Below, piece after piece: positions 43,873 to 52,693 of a DNA stretch of 64,000 nt. The stretch covers positions 1,116,001 to 1,180,000 of the forward strand of contig NZ_JAJNOC010000001.1 of NCBI RefSeq assembly GCF_021044825.1. Direction: 5' to 3'. Both the position numbers and the translations under genes were made by a program. Each line of letters opens with the position of its first letter. Position 1 is the first letter of the stretch. Source of the DNA: Massilia phyllostachyos (lineage in GTDB: Bacteria; Pseudomonadota; Gammaproteobacteria; Burkholderiales; Burkholderiaceae_D). Below the pieces are notes generated by a model, which did not search any database, was not told the DNA's origin, and saw only the letters and a program-made list of their open reading frames with translations.

Positions 43873-44685
43873 ATGAGCCTGCCGGTCCAGGAAATGCTCG
43901 TCGGCGCCGCGCGCCTGTGGGTCTGGCTGGCGCTCCTGACGGCGATCTTCGTGCCGCTCGAGCGCTGGTTCGGCAGGCGCGCCGCGCCCGTGCCGCGGGC
44001 GGAGCTGCGCCACAACCTGGTCTATTACTTCATCAGCAGCCTGGTGCCGGTCGTCCTGCTGAGCGCGCCGATCGCGCTGCTCGCGGCGCTGCTCCAGCCC
44101 CTGGTGCCGGACGCCGTGCGCACGGCCGTGCACGGCCTGCCCACCGCGGCGCGGATCGCGCTGGCCTTCGTGGTCGCGGAAACCGGCTTCTACTGGGGCC
44201 ATCGCCTGAGCCACGAGATCCCCTGGCTGTGGCGCTTCCACGCCGTCCACCACAGCACCGAACAGATGTACTTCATGGCCAACACGCGCTCGCATCCGGT
44301 CGACATGATCGTCACCCGCCTGTGCGGCGTGGTGCCGCTCCTGCTGCTGGGCCTGGCCGGCCCGAACGCCGCGGGCAGCGCCATGCCGGCGCTGCTGCTG
44401 GTGCTCGGCACCTTCTGGGGCTTCTTCATCCACGCCGACCTGCGCTGGCGCCTGGGGCCGCTGGAATGGCTGGTCAGCACGCCCGCTTTTCACCACTGGC
44501 ACCACAGCCGGCGCGAGCACATCAACCGCAACTACGCGCCGACTCTCCCCGTGCTCGACCGCCTGTTCGGCACCCATTACCTGCCGCGCCACTGGCCGGA
44601 AGAGGTCGGCCTCGACGCGCCGCAGGCGGATACGCTGGCGGGGCAGCTGCTCGACCCGCTGGTCCCGCACAGGAAGACGGCGTAG
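43873..44685 (+). CDS. Sterol desaturase / fatty acid hydroxylase family membrane protein
   Basis: Integral-membrane di-iron enzyme candidate of 270 residues. Histidine clusters typical of the family are present: WGHRLSHEIPWLWRFHAVHH, then RSHPVD, then FHHWHHSRREHINRNYAPT. It also has DRLFGTHYLP near the end. Four to five hydrophobic segments surround them. It lies 13 bases after the PEP-CTERM gene on the same strand and is convergent with the PH-domain gene. Substrate (lipid or carotenoid-like) is not determinable. Confidence 0.88.
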   Translation: MSLPVQEMLVGAARLWVWLALLTAIFVPLERWFGRRAAPVPRAELRHNLVYYFISSLVPVVLLSAPIALLAALLQPLVPDAVRTAVHGLPTAARIALAFVVAETGFYWGHRLSHEIPWLWRFHAVHHSTEQMYFMANTRSHPVDMIVTRLCGVVPLLLLGLAGPNAAGSAMPALLLVLGTFWGFFIHADLRWRLGPLEWLVSTPAFHHWHHSRREHINRNYAPTLPVLDRLFGTHYLPRHWPEEVGLDAPQADTLAGQLLDPLVPHRKTA

Positions 44686-44698
44686 GGAGGAAATTTCC

Positions 44699-45307
44699 TC
44701 AGTTGTGGATGTACTTGGCGAACACGTCGCTGAAGTCGCGCTTGGTGTGCGTGTCCAGCATGGCGGTGTTGAGCGCTTCCAGCAGCTCGCCGTACTGGCT
44801 CACCAGGCTGCCCGCGCCCGGCGCGATGTTGAGCTTGTGCACCGAGGCCGTGGCGTCGAGGGTGCGCAGGGCGTTGTCGCGGCAGACCGCGTCGCGTTTC
44901 TGCTGCTTGCCGATGGTGATCAAGGCCTTGTAGATGTCCTTGAGCTGTTCGATGTGGGCCTTCTTGACGTCGATCGAAAATTTCACGTCGTCCAGGTTGA
45001 ACTTGAGTTCGATGTCCAGGTCGAGCGTGCCGGCGGTCTCGATGCTGACGCTGGAGATCTTGTGCGAGGCATAGTCGTAGCGCTTGATCGAGCGCTTCGA
45101 GGACACCGCCGAGTCGCCGTCCACGTGGACCAGCGCCAGGTTCGTAAAGCAGTACTCGTCCTTCTTGCTCTTGATGAGGAAGAAGATCTGCTCGCCGTCC
45201 TCGTTGAACAGGTAGTCGTCCGCATCGACCTTGCTGTAGTCGGCCGGGCCGACGATGACGCCGATATCGCTGATGCCCAGTGCTTCCGCCGCCAGTTTCT
45301 TGAACAT
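44699..45307 (-). CDS. Bacterial PH-domain (YvbH-like) protein
   Basis: Cytoplasmic protein of 202 residues, no signal or membrane helix. Residues 1-125 fit the bacterial PH fold (bPH_1/YvbH): MFKKLAAEALGISDIGVIV, FNEDGEQIFFLIKSKKDEYC, FTNLALVHVDGDSAVSSKRS and FSIDVKKAHIEQLKDIYKAL. The C-terminal 70 residues form an extra helical segment seen in YvbH-like proteins. Function unknown. It is less GC-rich in style than its neighbours, with more Lys and Asp. Confidence 0.75.
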   Translation of the reverse strand: MFKKLAAEALGISDIGVIVGPADYSKVDADDYLFNEDGEQIFFLIKSKKDEYCFTNLALVHVDGDSAVSSKRSIKRYDYASHKISSVSIETAGTLDLDIELKFNLDDVKFSIDVKKAHIEQLKDIYKALITIGKQQKRDAVCRDNALRTLDATASVHKLNIAPGAGSLVSQYGELLEALNTAMLDTHTKRDFSDVFAKYIHN

Positions 45308-45397
45308 GTCCGTGCTCCCGTGTTGAAACCGTCCACCTTACCACTCTTGGCATGAGGCAAATATCCCCCGGCTGCGGGAATTCACGCTTTTTCTTGA

Positions 45398-46132
45398 TTA
45401 ATCTCTAGACGCACGCGATTTCATGCCATTCGCATTGGGCTCTTCCTCTTTCGGCCAGTCGAGCCGCGCCAGGTAAGCGCGCAGCAGCGCCGCCCGCTGT
45501 GGACGGAACAGTTCGCCGGTCTGCTCGGCGGACTCGATGCGCTCGAGCCGGAACATGCGGAAATCCTGGCGCAGGCAGCAGCGCGCCAGCAGGACCAGGA
45601 TGTTTTCCAGGTACATGATGGCCAGCGGCCACACCGTGCGCTCGCTGGCTTCTCCGTTGCGATCGGTGTAGCGGATCCGCAGCGCGCGCTCGCGCCAGCA
45701 GGCATCGCGGATGAGGGCCATGTCGGGCAGGGGCGGAAAGCGTTGCCCGAAGCGGTGCGCCTGCGATACCGCGTGCAGCAGGTGCTGCTGGGCCAACGAG
45801 GGCAGGGTGGCGGCGATTTTCGCCAGCGCGGCATTGGCCGCCCCGGCCAGGGCCGGGTCGCCCATCTGCCGTACTTCGGCCAGGCCCAGCACCAGCGCTT
45901 CGATTTCGATGCGGTCGAACATCTGCGGCGGCAGGGCGCCGTCCTCGACCAGGGTGTAGCCGTAGCCGCGCTCGCCGCCGATCCCGGCGCCCGACGCCCG
46001 CAGGCTGTCGATGTCGCGATAGACCGAACGCACCGATACGCCGGTTTCCTGCGCCAGGCGGGCGGCGGTGACGGGCGCGGGCAGGGTGCGCAGGGCTTGC
46101 AGCAGGCGGAACAGGCGTTCGGAGCGGGACAT
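45398..46132 (-). CDS. YafY-like HTH/WYL transcriptional regulator
   Basis: DNA-binding regulator of 244 residues from ATG 46132 (MSRSERLFRLLQALRTLPAP); longer in-frame starts reach into the divergent VOC gene. The N-terminal HTH_11 domain includes ARLAQETGVSVRSVYRDIDS and GGERGYGYTLVE. The WYL-type ligand domain has RERALRIRYTDRNGEASERT and VWPLAIMYLENILVLLARCC. It is divergent from the VOC/PhnB gene with 96 bases between, a pairing frequently seen, so it probably regulates that gene. Confidence 0.88.
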   Translation of the reverse strand: MSRSERLFRLLQALRTLPAPVTAARLAQETGVSVRSVYRDIDSLRASGAGIGGERGYGYTLVEDGALPPQMFDRIEIEALVLGLAEVRQMGDPALAGAANAALAKIAATLPSLAQQHLLHAVSQAHRFGQRFPPLPDMALIRDACWRERALRIRYTDRNGEASERTVWPLAIMYLENILVLLARCCLRQDFRMFRLERIESAEQTGELFRPQRAALLRAYLARLDWPKEEEPNANGMKSRASRD

Positions 46133-46228
46133 CGGCAACTGACAATTCCTGGCAGTAGAGGTGGATATAGTAACAGCCATTCCAGCGCTGCGGCACCGGG
46201 CCGCAGCCGGATATCGATAAGGAAAACC

Positions 46229-46654
46229 ATGTCCATCACCGTCACCCCGCACCTCAACTTCCAGGGCCAGGCGCGCGCCGCGCTCGCTTTTTACCACGCC
46301 GTGTTCGGCGGCCAGCTGGCGCTCGTCACCTATGCCGACATGGGCAATGTCCAGGATCCGGTCGATGCCGAGCACATCATCTGGGGCCAGGTTGCGGCCG
46401 CCGACGGCTTTCGCATCATGGCCTGCGACCTTGCCAGCGGCACGCCATGGCAGCCGGGCGAGAACGCCTGTTTCGTCTCGCTGCGAGGGAAGGACGCCAA
46501 GGAACTTGCGCGGCGTTGGGAAAGCCTGGCCGTCGGCGCGGCCGTGCTGCGCGACCTGAGCCCGGCGCCGTGGACGCCGCTCTACGGCATGCTGAAGGAC
46601 CGCTTCGGCATCACCTGGGTGGTCGACGTCGAGCCGGCGCCGCGCGGCGCTTGA
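46229..46654 (+). CDS. VOC-fold PhnB-like protein
   Basis: Vicinal-oxygen-chelate superfamily protein of 141 residues. The ATG at 46229 follows AAGGA; the frame is open far upstream but that part is antisense to the WYL gene. TPHLNFQGQARAALAFYHAV followed by FGGQLALVTYADM is the PhnB/3-dmu-9_3-mt start. DRFGITWVVDVE is the usual end. Proteins of this type are often annotated as glyoxalase or demethylubiquinone methyltransferase-like without a proven reaction. Confidence 0.9.
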   Translation: MSITVTPHLNFQGQARAALAFYHAVFGGQLALVTYADMGNVQDPVDAEHIIWGQVAAADGFRIMACDLASGTPWQPGENACFVSLRGKDAKELARRWESLAVGAAVLRDLSPAPWTPLYGMLKDRFGITWVVDVEPAPRGA

Positions 46655-46660
46655 GCCGTT

Positions 46661-49504
46661 TCAGTGCAGCCGGCGCAGCCCGTGCGCCGGTTTCTGGACG
46701 GGCAAGGCTTGCGCCTCGCGCAGCACCTGCCCCGCGCACCAGGCTTCCAGCTCGGCCAGCGGCAGCGGACGGCTGAAATGGTAGCCCTGGCCGAGGTGGC
46801 AGCCGCGTTCGCGCAGATAGCGCAGGGCGGCCTCGGTCTCGATGCCCTCGGCCACCAGTTCCAGGTCGAGGCTGCGCGACAGGGCGATCACGGCGTCGAT
46901 GACGGCGCGGCTGGCCCGGTCGCTGCCGATGCGGCGCACGAAGGACTGGTCGATCTTGAGCTTGTCGAGCGGCAGGGTGGACAGGCTGGCGAGGCTGGAA
47001 TAGCCGGTGCCGAAGTCGTCCAGCGCGATCTTGACCCCCAGCGCCTTGATCTCCTGCAGGACCGCGATCGCCTCCGCCAGGTTTTCCATCACCGCGGTCT
47101 CGGTCACTTCGATCATTACCCGGCGCGGCGCGATGCCGGACGCGGCGAGCAGCCGGCGCACGAAGGCGGCGAAGCCGGGGCGCCGGAACTGCAGCGGCGA
47201 GACGTTGATCGAGACCGACAGCGGCAAGCCGCGGCTGTGCCAGTCGGCCAGCTGGGCGCATGCGGCGCGCGCCACCCATTCGCCGAGCGGGGCGATCAGT
47301 CCGCAGGATTCGGCCACCGGGACGAAGGTGGCCGGGCCCACCGGCGGCGCCACGTCGTCTTCCAGGCGCAGCAGGGCTTCCACGCCCTCGACCGCGCCGG
47401 TAGCGAGGTTGACGATCGGCTGGTAGTGCAGGCGCAGGCCGTCGCCGTCGAGGGCGGACTGCAGGCGCCGCTCCACGTCCAGCGTGAACTGGGCCTGGGC
47501 GCCCATCTCGGCCGAGTAGAACACGTAGCCGGCCCGGCCCTTGCCCTTGGCCTGCAGCATCGCCATGTCGGCGGCGTGCACCACGGCGTCCGGATTCAGG
47601 CCATCCTCGGGAAAGCGGCTGATGCCGATCGAGGCCGACAGCGCGACGTCGAGTTTGTCGATCCGCAGTGGCTGCGCGACGGCGGCCAGGATCGCCGCCG
47701 CGCGCTCGCGCGCCTCGCAGGGGGCGCCGGGGACGCAGCGCGCCACCAGCATGAATTCGTCGCCGCCGATGCGCGCCAGCAGGTCGCCGGGTGCGGCGCA
47801 GCTGCGCAGCCGGCGCGCGATCTCGGCCAGCACCGCGTCGCCGACCTCGTGTCCGTGCACGTCGTTGACCGGCTTGAAGCGGTCGAGGTCGATGAACAGC
47901 AGGGCGCCGCCGGGCGCGCCGGCGCGCGCCTTCTCCAGCGCGTCCTCGAGGAAACCCGAGGCCTGGGTGCGGTTGGCGAGCCGGGTCAGCGGATCGTGCG
48001 TGGCGGCCCAGCGTAGCGCCTGCTCGGCCTGGCGCCGTTCGCGGATGTCGCGCGGGATGACGTGCACCAGCCATTCGCCGCCGTGCTCGAGCACGGTGGC
48101 GGTGATCTCGACCGGAATCTCGGCGCCGTCCCGGCAGCGGTAGACGCGCTCGAAGGGTGGCGGCGAGTTCGTACGGTATCGCGCGAACACGGCGGCCAGC
48201 TGCTGCGGCGTGGCGTGCGGGTCGATCCGGTACAGCGTCATCTCCAGCAGTTCGGCATTGGTGTAGCCGAGGCGCTCGGCCGCCATCCGGTTGGCGTAGC
48301 GGATCCGGCCCCGTTCGTCGAGCAGCAGCAGCATCTCGTTGGCGTGCTCGACGAAAAACTTGAATTGCTGCAGTTCCTCGCGCTGGGCGCCGAGCACCGC
48401 GTCGCGCTCGCGCAGCAGGGCGGCGGCGCGTTCGATGGCGGCGCCGACTTCGGCCGCTTCGGCCAGCGCCACCTGCGGCACCGCCAGCGCCTCGCCGCGC
48501 CCGAGCGCGGCGGCCGGCTCGGTCAGGGCCTGGATCGAGCCGGCGATGCGGCGGCTCATGTGGCGCGCCAGCAGCAGGCCTGCGCTGCCCAGCAGCAGGG
48601 CCAGGGCCGCGACGTGGCCCAGCTTGCGCCACAGCGGCGCGGTCAGCTCGGCCAGCGGCACGCCGATGATCGCCGTGTAGCCGGTGCGCGGCGAGCGCGC
48701 GAAGGCGGTCAGGTTGGGCACGCCGTCGCGGCTGACGGTTTCCAGCACGCCCGACGGCTGCCGCGCGAACGCCTGCAGCAGGCGCTCGCGCGCCGGCTGG
48801 CCCACGAAGCGGGTGGCGTTGCGGCTGCGGCCGGCGATGATGCCGCCGCGGTCGAACACGGTGGCCAGCCAGCCAGGCGGAAGCTGGCGCCCGGCCAGCA
48901 TCGCGCTCAGGTTGGTCGACGGGATCGCGACCGCCAGCACGCCGGTGATGTCCGCCGTGCCCTTGCCCGTGCTGCCCGTCGCACCGTGCACCGGAACGTA
49001 CACGCCGAAGGCGGGCGCGCCGTGGGAGGGGGCGGCGGCGAGATTCGACACCACCGTTTCGCCGTGGCGCACGACGCGCTCGATGGCCGCGCGATGCGAC
49101 CCGTCCTGGGCGCCGCCGGGCGCCGGCCGGCCCGCCTCCGCCGACAGGCTCAGCACCAGGCTGCCGTCGGGACGGTAGAGCAGGATGGCGCTTCCCATGC
49201 CGGCCGCGCCCAGCGCGCGGGTAGCGTGGCGCGCGAAGCCGGGCAGGTCGCCGGCGGCGATTTCGTCGGACGCGGCCAGGGTGCCGGCCAGCGCCTGCGC
49301 GCCCAGCAGCCAAGCGTCGACGTCGTGCGAAAGCGCACGCGCCGCCGCGGCGGTTTCGCCGGCCGAGCGCGCCCGTTCTTCGCGGTATTCCCACACCAGC
49401 ATGGTGCCGATCCCGGCAATGCCCGGCAACAGGCAGGCCAGCACCAGCGCGCGCAGGTGCCTGGCGACGGAATAGCGGCGGCGTGCGCCTGGCAGGGTGA
49501 TCAT
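46661..49504 (-). CDS. Membrane sensor with PAS, GGDEF and EAL domains
   Basis: Bifunctional c-di-GMP enzyme candidate, 947 residues. Two transmembrane helices (about 15-38 and 290-310) enclose a Cache-like periplasmic sensor. Then come a HAMP-like helix, a PAS domain (about 380-500; FFVEHANEMLLLLDERGRIR), GGDEF (FIDLDRFKPVNDVHGHEVGD, RIGGDEF near 580) and EAL (VEGVEALLRLED near 706; ALDDFGTGYSSLASLSTLPL). Both catalytic signatures are intact, so it could make or break c-di-GMP; a hydrolase with a regulatory GGDEF is also possible. Its ligand is unknown. It is convergent with the VOC gene, seven bases apart. Confidence 0.93.
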   Translation of the reverse strand: MITLPGARRRYSVARHLRALVLACLLPGIAGIGTMLVWEYREERARSAGETAAAARALSHDVDAWLLGAQALAGTLAASDEIAAGDLPGFARHATRALGAAGMGSAILLYRPDGSLVLSLSAEAGRPAPGGAQDGSHRAAIERVVRHGETVVSNLAAAPSHGAPAFGVYVPVHGATGSTGKGTADITGVLAVAIPSTNLSAMLAGRQLPPGWLATVFDRGGIIAGRSRNATRFVGQPARERLLQAFARQPSGVLETVSRDGVPNLTAFARSPRTGYTAIIGVPLAELTAPLWRKLGHVAALALLLGSAGLLLARHMSRRIAGSIQALTEPAAALGRGEALAVPQVALAEAAEVGAAIERAAALLRERDAVLGAQREELQQFKFFVEHANEMLLLLDERGRIRYANRMAAERLGYTNAELLEMTLYRIDPHATPQQLAAVFARYRTNSPPPFERVYRCRDGAEIPVEITATVLEHGGEWLVHVIPRDIRERRQAEQALRWAATHDPLTRLANRTQASGFLEDALEKARAGAPGGALLFIDLDRFKPVNDVHGHEVGDAVLAEIARRLRSCAAPGDLLARIGGDEFMLVARCVPGAPCEARERAAAILAAVAQPLRIDKLDVALSASIGISRFPEDGLNPDAVVHAADMAMLQAKGKGRAGYVFYSAEMGAQAQFTLDVERRLQSALDGDGLRLHYQPIVNLATGAVEGVEALLRLEDDVAPPVGPATFVPVAESCGLIAPLGEWVARAACAQLADWHSRGLPLSVSINVSPLQFRRPGFAAFVRRLLAASGIAPRRVMIEVTETAVMENLAEAIAVLQEIKALGVKIALDDFGTGYSSLASLSTLPLDKLKIDQSFVRRIGSDRASRAVIDAVIALSRSLDLELVAEGIETEAALRYLRERGCHLGQGYHFSRPLPLAELEAWCAGQVLREAQALPVQKPAHGLRRLH

Positions 49505-49723
49505 GGCTGGCCGTCCCGGAGGAACAGCCCAGTGTGCTTCCTCATGTCGTTGATTGGCTAAACGCCTTTTTACGAGAGGAAACTATTTTACGTCAATAAA
49601 TGACGAAATCGGAAAAATCGATAATGTAAACTATCGAAATCGATGTGGATTTGCAACTATGCGGGCGTGCAGAGGCGGCCGCTCGGACTGGCGGCGCGGC
49701 GGGAGGACGAAGGGCCGGGCGCG

Positions 49724-50185
49724 TCAGGCCGCCCGCTGTTCCTTGCGGCGGAAGGTGACGGGAATCGAACCGTCGCGCGGGGCCGGTTCCGGCAGCAGCG
49801 AAGCCAGGGTGTGGCGGTCGAGTTCGGCCAGGTAGGCCGCGGTGGCGTTGCTCAGTACGCCCTTCAGGGCGCAGGCCTTGACCAGGCCGCAGGGGTTGCC
49901 TTCCGGGTCGAAGCACTCGGCCATGTAGAAGTCGCTCTCGCTCTGGCGGACCACGGCGCCGATATTGATGTCCTCGGGCTTGTGGGCCAGCCGGAAACCG
50001 CCGTTGCGGCCGCGGACGGTTTCGATGACGCCGTTGCGGCCCAGCTCGTGCACCACTTTCATCAGGTGGTTCTTCGAGATGCTGTGCAGGTCCGCGATCT
50101 CCTGGATCGTCACCAGGCGGCCCGGATTGCTGCCCAGGTGGAGCAGGGTCCGCAGTGTGTAATCGGTAAAGGAAGTCAGACGCAT
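49724..50185 (-). CDS. nsrR: Rrf2-family regulator, NsrR-like
   Basis: Iron-sulfur repressor likely sensing nitric oxide, 153 residues from ATG 50185 (MRLTSFTDYTLRTLLHLGSN). The winged helix has IQEIADLHSISKNHLMKVVH followed by ELGRNGVIETVRGRNGGFRL. Three cysteines suited to a cluster lie at MAECFDPEGNPCGLVKACAL, spaced as in E. coli NsrR. A basic C-terminal tail is extra. No NO-detoxification gene is adjacent, so targets are probably elsewhere. Confidence 0.85.
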   Translation of the reverse strand: MRLTSFTDYTLRTLLHLGSNPGRLVTIQEIADLHSISKNHLMKVVHELGRNGVIETVRGRNGGFRLAHKPEDINIGAVVRQSESDFYMAECFDPEGNPCGLVKACALKGVLSNATAAYLAELDRHTLASLLPEPAPRDGSIPVTFRRKEQRAA

Positions 50186-50345
50186 CGACCAAGTATACAG
50201 CATCGCCCGTTCTATTGCCCGTTATGCATATAAACCGGTAATTACAAACGATTACTTGTCTTCTTGTTCTTGTCGTTCCAATATGTCGGAGGCGGGACCA
50301 CGTGAGGCCGCGCCATTGTCCGCTGCCACCAGCAGGAGTACCTAC

Positions 50346-50960
50346 ATGCAAGCGCCAACTACCGCCATCCACATCATGCACGCCGATCCGATCATGACGG
50401 TCGGGATGCACACCATCCTGGCCGAACAGCCGGGCCTGCGCGTGACCTCGCAGCTGCGCCAGCCGGAGGCGCAGCGCGTCGCCCGCGTGCTGGTGGCCGA
50501 CTATGACACGGGCGTCGCGCTGGCACGCCAGGGCGTCGGCGCCCAGGCGCCCGCGGTGCTGGTGGTGAGCCAGTTCGACAAGGAGTGGGAAGTGCGCATC
50601 GCGATGGACGCCGGGGTGGCCGGCTACCTGCCGCAGTCCTGCGCTCCGGACGAGCTGGGCCACGCCGTCGGCCTGCTGGTGCGCGGCCAGCGCTACCTGA
50701 GCGAATCGATGACGCGCAGCGTGGCCGAGAGCCTGACGCGCGAAGCGCTCACCGGCCGCGAGACCGACGTCCTGCAACTGCTGGCGCAGGGCTGCTGCAA
50801 CAAGTCGATCGCGCGCAAGCTCGGCATCGGCGTCGGCACCGTGAAAACCCACGTGAAGGGCGTGATGAGCAAGCTCGACGCCACCGCGCGCACCCATGCG
50901 GTGGTGGTGGCGACCCAGCGCGGCCTGATCCGCCCCGGGACCGGCCCGATCCAGCTTTGA
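50346..50960 (+). CDS. LuxR-type transcriptional regulator with atypical receiver
   Basis: Two-domain regulator of 204 residues; CAGGAG precedes ATG 50346. The first 110 residues look like a receiver (IHIMHADPIMTVGMHTILAE, VLVADYDTG, VLVVSQFDKEWEVRIAMDAG, VAGYLPQS). It is short, with a single candidate phospho-acceptor aspartate in VADYDTG and glutamine/serine where the conserved lysine would be (GYLPQS). The C-terminal HTH has LTGRETDVLQLLAQGCCNKS and IARKLGIGVGTVKTHVKGVM. No kinase gene is adjacent. It is divergent from nsrR and convergent with the PAS-GGDEF gene. Confidence 0.87.
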   Translation: MQAPTTAIHIMHADPIMTVGMHTILAEQPGLRVTSQLRQPEAQRVARVLVADYDTGVALARQGVGAQAPAVLVVSQFDKEWEVRIAMDAGVAGYLPQSCAPDELGHAVGLLVRGQRYLSESMTRSVAESLTREALTGRETDVLQLLAQGCCNKSIARKLGIGVGTVKTHVKGVMSKLDATARTHAVVVATQRGLIRPGTGPIQL

Positions 50961-50970
50961 ACGATCCCGG

Positions 50971-52611
50971 CTACTCCGGACCGGCCTTTACTGTCCATTG
51001 GCCGCGCCGCCCGAAGGCGTAGCAGTGCTTGCCGGCGCGCTTGGCGGCGTACATCGCACTGTCGGCGCGCGCCAGCAGGGTGTCGACGCTTTCGCCGGGC
51101 GTGGCCAGCGCCAGGCCGACGCTGGCCGTGACCGGATTGCATCCCTGCGGCAGGGCATAGGGCAGGCTGGCGGCGCCGAGGATGACGGCGCACAGCGCCT
51201 CGGCGTCTTCGCCCGTCTCCAGCAGCACCACGAACTCGTCGCCCGCCAGGCGCGCCGCCAGGCCCTGTTCCCCGACCGTCGCCAGCAGGCGCCGGCTGAA
51301 TTCGATCAGCACCGCATCGCCGGCATCGTGGCCGAAGACGTCGTTGACCGCCTTGAACCCGTCCAGGTCGATGAACAGCACGGCCGGCGCGGCGCCCGGC
51401 ATCGCCAGGGCCAGCTGCAGTCGGCTTATGAACTCGTAGCGGTTGGGCAGGCCGGTGAGGAAATCGTGGGTGGCGCGGTAGTGCAGCTGGTCGGACAGGC
51501 GGCGCTGCTTCGAGACGTCGCGCAGGAAGGCGTGGAACCAGGGCTCGCCGTCGAGCAGCACCACGCCGACCGAGAATTCGACCAGGATCTCGCTACCGTC
51601 CTTGCGCAGCGCCGGCACCTCGACCCGCTTGTGCGCCGGCAGGACGGGGGCGTGGGCGCAGCTGCGGAGAAAAGCCGCCATGCCGTCCAGGTGGGCCTGG
51701 CGCAGGCGCGCCGGGGCCAGCAGATCGGCCATCGGCTGGCCGATGATGTCGTTCGCGCTCCAGCCGAAGGTGGTCTCGGCCTGGCGGTTCCACTCGGTGA
51801 CCACGCCGTGCCGGTCCATGCCGAGGAAAGCGTCGTTGGCGTGCTCGATCAGCAGCCGGATCTTCTGTTCCTGGCCGCGCAGGCGCGCCTCGTTCTCGAT
51901 CTGCTCGGTGACGTCGCGGCCCGAGGCGAACAGGCGGCCATCCGGGCCCAGCCGGTTGCTCCACTCGATCCAGCGCCAGCTGCCGTCCGCGTGGCGCTGG
52001 CGATTGCGCATGCGGTGCACCGGCCCGCCTTCCGTCAGGCCCTGCAGCAGATCGCGGGTGTGCGCGAGGTCGTCCGGGTGGATCATCTCGTAATAGGGAC
52101 GCGCCAGCAACGTGGCCTCGTCCCAGCCCAGCACCTCGCGCCAGGCCGGATTGACCTGCAGCAGCGCGCCTTCGGTCGTGGCCACCGCCAGCAGGTCGGG
52201 CGACAGCGCGAACAGGGCGTCGCGCTCTTCCTGCGCGCGCTTCTGCGCCGTGATGTCGACCACCTGCACGAAGAAGCACAGCGGCGCGCCGCAGCTCTCG
52301 CGGCCGAGCGTGACGTTCAGCAGGCCCCAGACGATGGCGCCGCCCGGCTGGCGGTAGCGCTTCTCCAGCTGGCAGGAGGCGAGTTCGCCGGACAACAGGC
52401 GCGCGGCCAGCGCGCGGTCCTGCGGCAGCTCGTCGAGCACGGCGATGTCGTGGAATGTCAGGGCCAGCAGCTCGTCGCGGCGGTAGCCGAGCATGGCGCA
52501 CAGCGCCGCGTTCACTTCCAGCCAGCGGCCGTCCAGCCCCACCAGGGCCATGCCCACGGCGGATTGGTCGAAGGCGGCGGAGAAGTGGGCTGGCGAAAGA
52601 CTGTTCGGCAT
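50971..52611 (-). CDS. PAS-PAS-PAS-GGDEF diguanylate cyclase candidate
   Basis: Soluble multi-PAS cyclase, 546 residues with no membrane helix. Three PAS/PAC units are recognisable: QSAVGMALVGLDGRWLEVNA, FALSPDLLAVATTEGALLQV and LIEHANDAFLGMDRHGVVTE. The GGDEF domain has FIDLDGFKAVNDVFGHDAGD and LAGDEFVVLLETGED. The active-site motif reads AGDEF instead of GGDEF, a variant that is active in some proteins. I see no clear RxxD inhibitory site. Signal unknown; redox or ligand sensing through PAS is likely. Confidence 0.9.
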   Translation of the reverse strand: MPNSLSPAHFSAAFDQSAVGMALVGLDGRWLEVNAALCAMLGYRRDELLALTFHDIAVLDELPQDRALAARLLSGELASCQLEKRYRQPGGAIVWGLLNVTLGRESCGAPLCFFVQVVDITAQKRAQEERDALFALSPDLLAVATTEGALLQVNPAWREVLGWDEATLLARPYYEMIHPDDLAHTRDLLQGLTEGGPVHRMRNRQRHADGSWRWIEWSNRLGPDGRLFASGRDVTEQIENEARLRGQEQKIRLLIEHANDAFLGMDRHGVVTEWNRQAETTFGWSANDIIGQPMADLLAPARLRQAHLDGMAAFLRSCAHAPVLPAHKRVEVPALRKDGSEILVEFSVGVVLLDGEPWFHAFLRDVSKQRRLSDQLHYRATHDFLTGLPNRYEFISRLQLALAMPGAAPAVLFIDLDGFKAVNDVFGHDAGDAVLIEFSRRLLATVGEQGLAARLAGDEFVVLLETGEDAEALCAVILGAASLPYALPQGCNPVTASVGLALATPGESVDTLLARADSAMYAAKRAGKHCYAFGRRGQWTVKAGPE

Positions 52612-52641
52612 CGGCGTTACGCGTGAACGGGATCGCCTAGT

Positions 52642-52671
52642 GTAGCCGACCCGGATGCGGGTCGAAGCTAC
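52642..52671. repeat. GTAG-headed palindrome upstream of PAS-GGDEF gene
   Basis: GTAGC (52642-52646), inner stem CGACCCG-GATG-CGGGTCG (52647-52664), AA, then GCTAC (52667-52671). It lies in the 82-base gap between ycgR and the GGDEF gene start. No T-run follows. The GTAG head with palindrome resembles REP units, but the sequence is unrelated to the 27058 family. It may be only a stem-loop. Confidence 0.4.
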
Positions 52672-52693
52672 GTAGCAGTACGTAGGGGCAGGA

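Noticed and set aside
45743..46228. N-terminal extension of the VOC protein
   Set aside because: The upstream part is antisense to the WYL regulator and shows no family similarity; AAGGA precedes the ATG at 46229.
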